Positions 1 to 5,500 of a DNA stretch of 9,044 nt are shown here, piece by piece. Location: contig JAFGJP010000019.1 of NCBI GenBank assembly GCA_016929035.1, positions 1 through 9,044 on the forward strand. Reading direction: 5' to 3'. Source of the DNA: Candidatus Auribacterota bacterium (GTDB lineage Bacteria > Auribacterota > JAFGBW01 > JAFGJP01). The translations under genes and the position numbers were made by a program. Each line of letters opens with the position of its first letter. Positions within the stretch are counted from its first letter, which is position 1. The notes below the pieces were generated by a model that made no database searches, was not told the DNA's origin, and saw only the letters and a program-made list of their open reading frames with translations.

Positions 1-168
1 ACCACCAGTGATTCAACCTATATCCCGACTTATCTGACATGCCCTCAATGCCACGCGACATACGGAGAATATGTGGACGGAGACGGCATGAATATCACCT
101 GCCCTGTGACAACACCAGGACAGAGTCATGGCAGTTTTGGAGATATCGATGTTGATTCAACATACTGA
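1..168 (+). CDS. C-terminal end of a pilin-like (type IV pilin / type II secretion pseudopilin) protein, partial
   Basis: An open frame enters from the left edge and ends at TGA 166-168, giving 55 visible residues. They read T-T-S-D-S-T-Y-I-P, then a CPQC motif with a following tyrosine, then a second CP and a histidine shortly after. This pattern of 'CP...TY...' followed by 'C...H' is typical of the C-terminal tail of many pilin-like or pseudopilin proteins, where the cysteines form a structural element of the globular domain. The N-terminal prepilin signal, which would decide the family, lies outside the window. If the assignment is right, the protein is anchored in the inner membrane and assembled into a pilus or pseudopilus. 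It converges on the next gene with only 7 bp between stop codons. A small zinc-ribbon-like fragment is the main alternative, because the cysteine and histidine spacing could also bind metal. Confidence 0.55.
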   Translation, partial: TTSDSTYIPTYLTCPQCHATYGEYVDGDGMNITCPVTTPGQSHGSFGDIDVDSTY

Positions 169-175
169 AAAGCAC

Positions 176-622
176 CTATTTTTCACTTGAAAGAAGGAAA
201 TCCTTGTAACGCATAAGAATATCCTGGAGAAAGCCGGTCTTTTCATCCATTCCATCGGTTTCAACATTGACGGATCTGGCCACGACGACTTCCCAGACGC
301 TCTCTTTTTTCTCAAAGAGAACAAGCAAAACCTTTCCGCTCTCATCCAACCCTTCTTCCTCTTTCCAGCTTGTATAAGAAAGTCGCGCTTCTTTTTCTCC
401 TGCTTCACAGGAAAAAAAACAAAAAGTTTTCCTGTCAGGATAAAGGGCTTCCTTGTTCGCCTCGTCGTAGCGCTTTTCCAGGTACCGGACAAACGGATGG
501 GAGAGGTCTTTTGTGCTGACCGGTTGAGGGACATCGTTCTGGTTAACCAGAGGAAGAATGGCCGGCTTTGACAGGTACATCATGAGAATGAATAAAACAG
601 TGTTTTGAACAAGAACACTCAT
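176..622 (-). CDS. Small hypothetical protein with an N-terminal hydrophobic segment
   Basis: This frame encodes 148 residues from ATG 622-620. I do not recognise the family. Residues 4-25 form a hydrophobic stretch that fits a signal peptide or membrane anchor. The rest is soluble and highly charged. It has a Cys pair within 'CFFSC', a mixed beta-like middle (SYTSWKEEE, then VLLVLFEKKESVWEVVVARS) and a helical C-terminus (LQDILMRYKDFLLSSEK). The fold could be a small periplasmic alpha/beta domain. An in-frame GTG at 667 would lengthen it by 15 residues, but that start lies inside the repeat element. Neither start has a clear Shine-Dalgarno sequence, so I chose the ATG at the hydrophobic segment. 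The gene ends 7 bp from the pilin-like gene on the other strand and shares no operon with a known gene here. That it is a real gene rests on length, signal-like N-terminus and plausible composition. Confidence 0.6.
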   Translation of the reverse strand: MSVLVQNTVLFILMMYLSKPAILPLVNQNDVPQPVSTKDLSHPFVRYLEKRYDEANKEALYPDRKTFCFFSCEAGEKEARLSYTSWKEEEGLDESGKVLLVLFEKKESVWEVVVARSVNVETDGMDEKTGFLQDILMRYKDFLLSSEK

Positions 623-651
623 TTTTTTGTTTAATAATATAAAAATTTTAT

Positions 652-789
652 CAGCCACTAAGAACACTAAGGGACATAAAGTTCATTTTATGATACCCTC
701 CCTTCAAGAGAGTGTATTCCATCTTCGTGTTGCGCCCCGTTTTCGCTAAAAGCGAATCACAGGGTTTCCTCGTGGCCCTTCGTGGCTTA
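652..789. repeat. Interspersed-repeat-like element with imperfect inverted ends and internal CTTCGTG units
   Basis: The left end (653-673) reads AGCCACTAAGAACACTAAGG. The reverse complement of the right end (about 767-788) reads AGCCACGAAGGGCCACGAGG. The two match closely as inverted terminal repeats. CTTCGTG-type units recur at 723-729, 769-775 (as CCTCGTG) and 779-785. A perfect six-base hairpin, TTCGCT-AAA-AGCGAA, lies at 742-756. 'CCACGAAG/CACGAAG' strings of this type are known as abundant dispersed non-coding repeats in many environmental bacterial genomes, where they are often mistranslated as 'TTKNTK'-like peptides. I infer that this is one copy. Copy number cannot be seen from one window. 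The element sits between a minus-strand gene and the end of another, so it may also carry a promoter or processing signal. Confidence 0.5.
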
Positions 790-853
790 TCCTCAATTAT
801 AATTTAGATTCTAGTTTTTCTTACTATTTTTGTAAAAAAAAACATTAAGTATC

Positions 854-1165
854 TCACCAACTGCTTCTTTCTTCAGGAAAAATGACCCTGTGCGCGATGC
901 CTTCACGGGGTCCGGCCATCCAGGGTCCGACTGTTTCTCTCCACTTCAAATAATGGCTGGTCTTCTTATGGGCTGCTGCCGCATCTTCGGATTCATAAGC
1001 CTCGTAAAAGAGAAACTGTACCGGGTCGTCTTTTCTCTGAAGGATGTCAAAACGCATGTTGCCGGGCTCCTGCACTGAACCCAGGTGGTTTTCTTTTGTC
1101 GCCCTGATAAAATCATCAACATGCTCTTTTTTAACGTGAACCGTGACAGTGGTTACAATCATCAT
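854..1165 (-). CDS. LsrG-like ABM-domain protein (antibiotic biosynthesis monooxygenase fold)
   Basis: The 103-residue product has the single ferredoxin-like ABM domain. It opens with a strand (IVTTVTVHV), then a helix containing 'DDFIRATKENHLGS' with His27. The family signature 'EPGNMRFDILQ' follows at about 33-43, then 'FLFYEAYESEDAAAAHKKTSHYLKW', and a 'GPWMAGPRE' tail. This is strikingly like LsrG of enterics, the isomerase acting on phosphorylated AI-2 breakdown product (P-HPD), including the NHLGS histidine. LsrG-like proteins are widespread outside lsr operons, and no lsrK, lsrR or transporter gene is present here, so the substrate is unknown and I give no symbol. The start is ATG 1165 or the adjacent ATG 1162. 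An AGGAG lies 3 and 6 bases upstream of them respectively, so the second ATG is better spaced. The gene is divergent from the exporter at 1235 and has its own promoter. Confidence 0.85.
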   Translation of the reverse strand: MMIVTTVTVHVKKEHVDDFIRATKENHLGSVQEPGNMRFDILQRKDDPVQFLFYEAYESEDAAAAHKKTSHYLKWRETVGPWMAGPREGIAHRVIFPEERSSW

Positions 1166-1193
1166 CTTCTCCTTTCCTGCGCATCCAAAATCC

Positions 1194-1221
1194 ATTATAA
1201 TGAGAAAATTTCTTAATACAA
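1194..1221 (-). promoter_or_regulatory. Sigma-70-type promoter for the LsrG-like gene
   Basis: Read on the minus strand, TTGTAT (1221-1216) is followed by a 16-base spacer and a perfect TATAAT (1199-1194). This would start transcription near 1187, about 20 bases before the start codon, leaving room for the AGGAG ribosome-binding site. Confidence 0.55.
1196..1201 (+). promoter_or_regulatory. Possible -10 element for the LysE-type exporter gene
   Basis: ATTATAAT is its own reverse complement, so the plus strand also carries a perfect TATAAT at 1196-1201, with transcription expected near 1208 and the exporter ATG at 1235. The corresponding -35 region (around 1173-1178, TTTCCT) is poor. The two divergent promoters would overlap and could not easily be used at the same time. 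Confidence 0.3.
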
Positions 1222-1234
1222 TAACTAAAACCCT

Positions 1235-1861
1235 ATGGATTATTTTTGGATATTCGTCTTTTCTTTTTTTGTTGCTCTGACAGGAGCGCTCTCTCCGGGC
1301 CCTCTTCTTGCCGCCTGCATCTCTGAAAGCACGAAGCACGGTTTTAAGTCAGGCCCTCTGATGATACTGGGTCATGCCATTATCGAGATGCTGATGATCT
1401 GTTTTCTCCTCTTTGGTTTTGCCCAGTTTATCAATAATCCTCTTATCCTTAAAACAATCGGTGTCATCGGGGCTGTTATCCTCGTTTATTTCGGATCAAG
1501 CATGATCTTCTCTCTTCCCGGTCTTGTCCTAGACTTCAAGCCCAGGCCCAAAACATCGTCGAGCCTGATCATGCTTGGCATAACTCTCAGCCTTTCCAAC
1601 CCATACTGGACGATCTGGTGGCTGACTTTTGGCTTCGGGCTTGTCCTCAGCGCTCAAAAAGCCGGAATAACAGCTGTCGGAGTGTTTTTCCTCGGCCATA
1701 TCCTGGCTGACTTCCTCTGGTATAGCATTGTCTCTCTGACCATGAGCAAGGGGAAACGATTTCTCTCTTTAGGCCTCTATAAAACAATTATTTTTATCTG
1801 CGGGCTGGCTCTTATCGGATTCGGTATTGCCTTTGGTATCGCTTCTCTTTTAAAAAATTAA
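1235..1861 (+). CDS. LysE/RhtB-family amino-acid or small-metabolite exporter
   Basis: The 208-residue integral membrane protein is about the usual length of the LysE/RhtB family, which exports amino acids and related metabolites from the cytoplasm. The family hallmarks are visible. An N-terminal helix contains 'GALSPGP' (SPGP at 20-23), followed by 'HGFKSGPLMILGHAIIE' at 35-51. A second hydrophobic pair covers about 53-95, a polar loop with 'KPRPKTSSS' covers 102-110, and 'SNPYW' (121-125) opens the second half. The last helices lie at about 145-165 and 180-205. The substrate cannot be read from the sequence. The ATG at 1235 has no convincing Shine-Dalgarno sequence, but the SPGP helix fixes the start within a few residues. 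It diverges from the LsrG-like gene with 69 bp between starts, and no terminator is evident after the stop. Confidence 0.88.
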   Translation: MDYFWIFVFSFFVALTGALSPGPLLAACISESTKHGFKSGPLMILGHAIIEMLMICFLLFGFAQFINNPLILKTIGVIGAVILVYFGSSMIFSLPGLVLDFKPRPKTSSSLIMLGITLSLSNPYWTIWWLTFGFGLVLSAQKAGITAVGVFFLGHILADFLWYSIVSLTMSKGKRFLSLGLYKTIIFICGLALIGFGIAFGIASLLKN

Positions 1862-1899
1862 TTCTTATCATCGTCCCTTTTTACTTCACTTTTGTAGAT

Positions 1900-1943
1900 T
1901 TAACAAAAAATTAACACAGTATTCATAAGAGATTAATGCGTAA
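1900..1943 (+). promoter_or_regulatory. Tandem Pho-box array upstream of pstS (four half-sites, 11-bp phase)
   Basis: TTAACA-like hexamers begin at 1900 (TTAACA), 1911 (TTAACA), 1922 (TTCATA) and 1933 (TTAATG), with exactly 11 bases between successive starts. Response regulators of the PhoB/PhoP type bind direct repeats with 11-bp periodicity, and TT(A/T)ACA is the half-site known for PhoP of Bacillus. The array ends just upstream of a -10-like hexamer at 1948, the usual geometry for activation. The gene downstream is the phosphate-binding protein gene, so the assignment is well supported although the regulator itself is not in the window. Confidence 0.8.
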
Positions 1944-1947
1944 AACC

Positions 1948-1953
1948 TATAAA
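1948..1953 (+). promoter_or_regulatory. -10 element of the pstS promoter
   Basis: TATAAA lies 15 bases from the start of the last Pho half-site (1933). No -35 consensus is present because the Pho array occupies that place, as expected for a PhoB-dependent promoter. Transcription would begin near 1960. Confidence 0.5.
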
Positions 1954-1959
1954 AAGTGA

Positions 1960-2095
1960 CGAATCGAAATAAAAAGACTGGAATCTTCAACTCAGACACG
2001 TACATATTCAGAAGGAGGTGGTGGGCGTTTCGCTGTACGAAAGAATCTTCAGTGTGGAAAATAAATATCAATTTAACCTGTGAAAGGAGTCTAAA
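1960..2095 (+). other. Long 5' leader of pstS with an internal SD-like site and a small hairpin
   Basis: About 135 bases separate the predicted transcription start from the pstS ATG. The leader has a very strong SD-like AAGGAGG at 2012-2018. It is followed by in-frame GTG codons (2018 and 2021) opening a frame of about 20 codons that ends at TGA 2081-2083, right at the pstS ribosome-binding site AAAGGAG (2083-2089). The 2-base spacing from SD to GTG is too short for efficient initiation, so a leader peptide is doubtful. A perfect 5-bp hairpin, TTTCG-CTGTA-CGAAA, lies at 2028-2042. The 9-mer GAATCTTCA occurs twice, at 1981 and 2043. I recognise no known riboswitch. Confidence 0.35.
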
Positions 2096-2920
2096 ATGAA
2101 ATCATTTGGTAAACTGATTGCTTTTTTATGTGTTCTTGCTTTTGTATCGCCAGCATTGGCCAGCGACAAGATCGTTATTGACGGGTCTACGACAGTCGGC
2201 CCTATTGCCAAGGCTTTTGCTGAGTATTACATGTCTCAAAATCCTGACGTTAACGTCACGGTCAGCGAATCCGGAAGCGGCAATGGAGCGAAAAGCCTTA
2301 TCAACAGCGCCTGCGATATTGCTGACATGTCACGCTTCATGAAAGACAAGGAATTCGCTGCTGCTGTTGAGAACGGCGTTCTGCCTGTTGCTCATGTTGT
2401 CGCCATGGACGGCCTTCCAATCCTTGTTCATCCCAGCAATCCTGTTGATGAGCTCACGGTTGAGCAGGTCAGAAATATCTATCTTGGCAAGATCAAGAAC
2501 TGGAAAGAGCTCGGCGGACCGGATATGAAAATCATCATGATCAGCCGAGATACGAACTCAGGAACATACGAGACTTTTGAGACCAAGGTCATGGAAAAGG
2601 AAAAAATTGCTGAAGGCGCAGAATATGTCGGCAGCAACGGAGCCGTCCGACAGAGAGTACAAAGCACACCAGCGGCTATCGGCTACGCCGGTCTTGGCTT
2701 TGTGGATGATACGGTAAAGGCTTTGAGGATCGACGGCATCGAGCCGACACCTCTCACGGTTGCATCAGGAAAATATCCGATTTCCAGACCACTTTTTATG
2801 TTTACCAACAATTATCCGAAGCTGGGAAGCCACCTGCATGCTTTTATATCGCTTTATCTGAGCCCAAAAGGACAGGAGATCATTGAGACAATCGGTTTTG
2901 TTCCTGTAACTCAGTATTAA
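2096..2920 (+). CDS. pstS: Phosphate ABC transporter periplasmic phosphate-binding protein PstS
   Basis: This 274-residue protein captures inorganic phosphate in the periplasm and delivers it to the PstCA channel. Residues 1-22 are a Sec signal peptide (a Lys, a hydrophobic core and a cleavage site after A-L-A). The mature protein has the phosphate-binding elements of the family: 'DGSTTVGP' at 29-36, 'SESGSGNGAK' at 57-66, 'DMSR' at 77-80 and 'SRDTNSGTYE' at 150-159. The conserved 'IYLGKIKNW' lies at 128-136 and 'IGYAGLGFV' nearer the C-terminus. It is shorter than E. coli PstS (346 residues) and matches the short form of the family. The start is supported by AGGAG six bases upstream of ATG 2096. 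It is the first gene of the pst locus, separated from pstC by 75 bp that hold a second Pho array, so it can be expressed at a different level from the rest. Confidence 0.96.
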   Translation: MKSFGKLIAFLCVLAFVSPALASDKIVIDGSTTVGPIAKAFAEYYMSQNPDVNVTVSESGSGNGAKSLINSACDIADMSRFMKDKEFAAAVENGVLPVAHVVAMDGLPILVHPSNPVDELTVEQVRNIYLGKIKNWKELGGPDMKIIMISRDTNSGTYETFETKVMEKEKIAEGAEYVGSNGAVRQRVQSTPAAIGYAGLGFVDDTVKALRIDGIEPTPLTVASGKYPISRPLFMFTNNYPKLGSHLHAFISLYLSPKGQEIIETIGFVPVTQY

Positions 2921-2921
2921 T

Positions 2922-2965
2922 TTAACTGTTTGTTAACTTTGGATTAACAGTATTTTAACAATTTA
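2922..2965 (+). promoter_or_regulatory. Second tandem Pho-box array, between pstS and pstC
   Basis: Four half-sites start at 2922 (TTAACT), 2933 (TTAACT), 2944 (TTAACA) and 2955 (TTAACA), all exactly 11 bases apart. This array is even more regular than the one upstream of pstS. A weak -10-like TTTATT lies around 2971-2976, which would start transcription near 2983 and leave a very short leader before pstC. No hairpin terminator is seen between pstS and pstC, so pstC could be read both from the pstS promoter and from this one. A PhoB/PhoP-type regulator is inferred from the 11-bp phase and the gene context. Confidence 0.78.
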
Positions 2966-2995
2966 ATTGTTTTATTTAGACAGCAACTTTTGATT

Positions 2996-4144
2996 ATGTT
3001 TCAAAACACAAAAAATAAAAGAGAGAGTCTTCTTCTTAGTGAAAGAGCCCACCGTCTTCAACGTGTGGGCTCTTTCTTAGGTCAGGGATTTCTTTTTTTT
3101 ATCACGTCGATTTCTACGCTTGCTGTTCTTTTTATTATTTTTTTCATTGCTAAAGATGCCTTGCCGTTTTTTCAGCTGGAAGGTTTCAGGGAATTTTTTA
3201 CCAGCACACACTGGTATCCGTCAGCAGAAAAGCCTGAATTCGGAGTCATGGCCATATTTTACGGAAGCGCCATGGTCACTATTGGCGCTATTCTAGTAGC
3301 CGTGCCGTTGGGGATTTCTGCCGCTGTCTGTTTAAGCGATGTCCTTCCCTTTATTGTCAGGCAGTACGTTAAGCCTGTTATTGAGATACTGGCTGCTATT
3401 CCATCAGTTGCTTATGGCTTTTTTGCCCTTGTCGTTTTTGCGCCGACTCTTCAAAAACACGGAGGTCATCTCCTCTCTGTTGCCAGCTGGCTTATTCTGA
3501 CCCCTCTTGCTGTCATTTTTATCATCGTTATCAGTGACCTGACAACAACACGTCTTTCCGATAAGGTCAGAAACCCGAGCCGACTAGCCATCATTATTTT
3601 TCTTGGAATATGTTTTGCCTGGGGTCTCTTTCAAATGAGCCACTATTTCAACGGGATAATCATCACAAGCGGAACAAACGCCCTCAATGTTTCCATCATT
3701 CTCGGGATCATGGCGCTTCCGACAGTCGTGAGCGTTTCTGAAGATGCTCTTCAGGCTGCTGGAAGAGAGCTGAGAGAAGGCAGTTACGCTCTTGGTGCAA
3801 CACGTGCGGAAACGATTATAAGAACCATCATTCCTGCGGCCAGCAGCGGGATACTGGCCGCCACTATTCTTGGAGTCATGCGCGCTATCGGTGAGACAAT
3901 GGTCGTCTGGATGGCTTCCGGCAACGCCGCCCAAGTCCCAAAGCCCTGGTATAATTTCCTTTCTCCTGTGAGAACTCTGACAGCAACGATCGCAGGAGAC
4001 ATGGGAGAGGCTGACCATGTCACCGGATCTTCCCGCTATCATGTCCTTTTTGCCATGGCGCTTTCCCTTCTTCTTTTTTCTTTTCTGGCCAATCTGGCCA
4101 GCGAATGGATCGTTGTGAGGGAACAAAAAAAACTCGGGAAATAA
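2996..4144 (+). CDS. pstC: Phosphate ABC transporter permease PstC, enlarged form
   Basis: This 382-residue inner-membrane subunit forms half of the phosphate channel. The cytoplasmic N-terminus (1-30) is basic and helix 1 spans about 31-52. 'FGVMAIFYGSAMVT' and 'AVPLGISAAVCLSD' (82-115) and 'PVIEILAAIPSVAYGFFALVVFAP' (127-150) are standard PstC signatures. The ABC-coupling EAA loop starts at 249 (EDALQAAGRELREGSYALGAT). 'MRAIGETMVVWMASGNAAQVP' follows. E. coli PstC has 319 residues. Here the stretch between the FAP motif and 'NALNVSIILGIMALPTV' (about 158-228) is longer, with hydrophobic runs at 165-179 and 197-213 flanking a basic loop, so one extra helical hairpin is likely. The start may be ATG 2996 or TTG 2990. 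Neither has a good ribosome-binding site. The pstA start follows 3 bases after the stop. Confidence 0.94.
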   Translation: MFQNTKNKRESLLLSERAHRLQRVGSFLGQGFLFFITSISTLAVLFIIFFIAKDALPFFQLEGFREFFTSTHWYPSAEKPEFGVMAIFYGSAMVTIGAILVAVPLGISAAVCLSDVLPFIVRQYVKPVIEILAAIPSVAYGFFALVVFAPTLQKHGGHLLSVASWLILTPLAVIFIIVISDLTTTRLSDKVRNPSRLAIIIFLGICFAWGLFQMSHYFNGIIITSGTNALNVSIILGIMALPTVVSVSEDALQAAGRELREGSYALGATRAETIIRTIIPAASSGILAATILGVMRAIGETMVVWMASGNAAQVPKPWYNFLSPVRTLTATIAGDMGEADHVTGSSRYHVLFAMALSLLLFSFLANLASEWIVVREQKKLGK

Positions 4145-4147
4145 ACA

Positions 4148-5494
4148 ATGCGGCTTTCAACACGAAAACTTCTCGACCGATCATTTACAGGACTGGGATT
4201 TATATCCATTGTGATCATGACGGCCGCTCTTCTTTTTCTTCTGACGCCGATTTTCATACGCGGATCGCGTGCATTTCTATTTCGGGCGACCGTTGAGCAT
4301 CGTCTTCTTATGCTCGAGAAATTCAAGCGCGGCAACCCGGAAAAAATCCAAATCGAAGTGGAACAAACCCAAAAGATGCGCCGGCCTGTTTATGACATGA
4401 TGTCTCAATATGAAAAAGAAATAAGCCAGCTCAGCCGGCTTGAAAAAATGGAAAAGAAAAATCAGCTCAGAGAATTAAAAAAATATATTGAGAATCTTCT
4501 GGGACCTGCGCCCGGCGAGACCAGGCCGGTCCTCTGGAGGGACCAGTACGGACAGACCCGGTGGGAACGAGCTCTTGCGCACCTTCAAAAAGTCCTCTAT
4601 AGAGAAAAATGGGATTATTCTGATCCAACAAAAATGGGACAAAAAATCCTTATCCCCAGAACCGAAGATTTTAAAGGAACCTCTCTTGAAAACCTCTTTC
4701 CCTATATTGAAAACAATCTGAAAAAAATGCTCAGCCCGCGCCTGACATTTTACTGGCGGTTTCTCACCGACAAATCCTACGACGCTCACTTTTTCGGCGG
4801 AATCTGGCCTGAGATGCTGGGAACGCTTTACCTGACTCTGGGAGCCATGATCTTCGCCATACCGATGGGAGTTATTGCGGCTATCTATTTAACAGAATAT
4901 GCAAAACAGGGCACTGTTATCAGTGTTCTCCGCACATGCATCAGCACTCTCGCCGGCGTCCCCAGCATTGTTTTCGGCCTTTTCGGGCTGGCCTTTTTTA
5001 TCAACACCATAAAGATTTCTGAATCAAAAAGTGTTCTGGCCGGCTCGATGACGCTGGCTCTTCTGATTCTGCCGACAGTTATCCGCGCATCTGAAGAAGC
5101 TATTCGCGCTGTTCCTGTCACATATAAGGAAGCAGCTCTCAGCCTTGGAGCCAGCAAATGGCACACTGTTCTTACCGTCATTCTTCCTGCCGCCCTTCCC
5201 GGAATACTGACAGGTATTGTCATCAGCATGGGCCGGGCTGCCGGAGAAACAGCTCCGATTATTTTTACAGCGGCGGTCAGTGTAGGAAAGCCTCTGAAAC
5301 TTCTTGAGACTTTCACACAGCCTACACCCGCTTTACCCTGGAATATCTACAACCTGGCTACAGAACACGAAGCGGTTGATGAAATACGCCATGTTCAATT
5401 TGGCATGGTGCTGACACTTGTCCTCATGGTGCTTGTCCTCAACATGGCGGCTATTATCCTTAGGGCAAGAATCTCGAAAAAGTTGAAAGGATAA
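4148..5494 (+). CDS. pstA: Phosphate ABC transporter permease PstA with large insert after helix 1
   Basis: This is the second channel subunit, 448 residues against 296 in E. coli. Helix 1 is at about 16-37. The extra mass is residues 40-215, predicted to face the periplasm because the N-terminus before helix 1 is basic. It begins with a charged helical, coiled-coil-like region (about 50-118, with 'YEKEISQLSRLEKMEKKNQLRELKKYI') and continues as a mixed domain with several Trp and Tyr residues (127-205). The normal PstA core follows: 'GGIWPEMLGTLYL' at 217-229, 'IPMGVIAAIYLTEYA' at 238-252, 'LAGVPSIVFGLFGL' at 268-281, the EAA loop from 316 (EEAIRAVPVTYKEAALSLGAS) and 'GRAAGETAPI'. Alphaproteobacterial PstA proteins also carry an insert at this place (DUF3333). 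I cannot tell whether this one is homologous. The gene is tightly coupled to pstC (3 bp) and pstB (6 bp). Confidence 0.95.
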   Translation: MRLSTRKLLDRSFTGLGFISIVIMTAALLFLLTPIFIRGSRAFLFRATVEHRLLMLEKFKRGNPEKIQIEVEQTQKMRRPVYDMMSQYEKEISQLSRLEKMEKKNQLRELKKYIENLLGPAPGETRPVLWRDQYGQTRWERALAHLQKVLYREKWDYSDPTKMGQKILIPRTEDFKGTSLENLFPYIENNLKKMLSPRLTFYWRFLTDKSYDAHFFGGIWPEMLGTLYLTLGAMIFAIPMGVIAAIYLTEYAKQGTVISVLRTCISTLAGVPSIVFGLFGLAFFINTIKISESKSVLAGSMTLALLILPTVIRASEEAIRAVPVTYKEAALSLGASKWHTVLTVILPAALPGILTGIVISMGRAAGETAPIIFTAAVSVGKPLKLLETFTQPTPALPWNIYNLATEHEAVDEIRHVQFGMVLTLVLMVLVLNMAAIILRARISKKLKG

Positions 5495-5500
5495 ACGATC

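Noticed and set aside
165..187. TGAAAA/TTTTCA inverted repeat between the first two convergent genes as a terminator
   Set aside because: The stem is only six A-T-rich pairs without a clear U-tract, too weak to call.
623..667. Upstream GTG start that would extend the hypothetical minus-strand protein by 15 residues
   Set aside because: The extension runs into the inverted repeat element and has no ribosome-binding site. The ATG at 622 begins a clean signal-like N-terminus.
790..853. A-rich/T-rich stretch after the LsrG-like gene as an intrinsic terminator
   Set aside because: There is a run of nine T residues on the minus strand but no GC-containing hairpin before it.
2932..2949. TGTTAA...TTAACA inverted repeat between pstS and pstC as a hairpin or operator palindrome
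   Set aside because: It arises automatically from the TTAAC cores of the direct-repeat Pho array, and the stem is A-T rich.
3584..4126. Long minus-strand open frame antisense to pstC, and similar ones within pstA, pstB and the porin
   Set aside because: Their translations are low-complexity and basic or Ser-rich, with no recognisable domain, and they lie opposite clear, conserved genes. They are shadows of codon usage.
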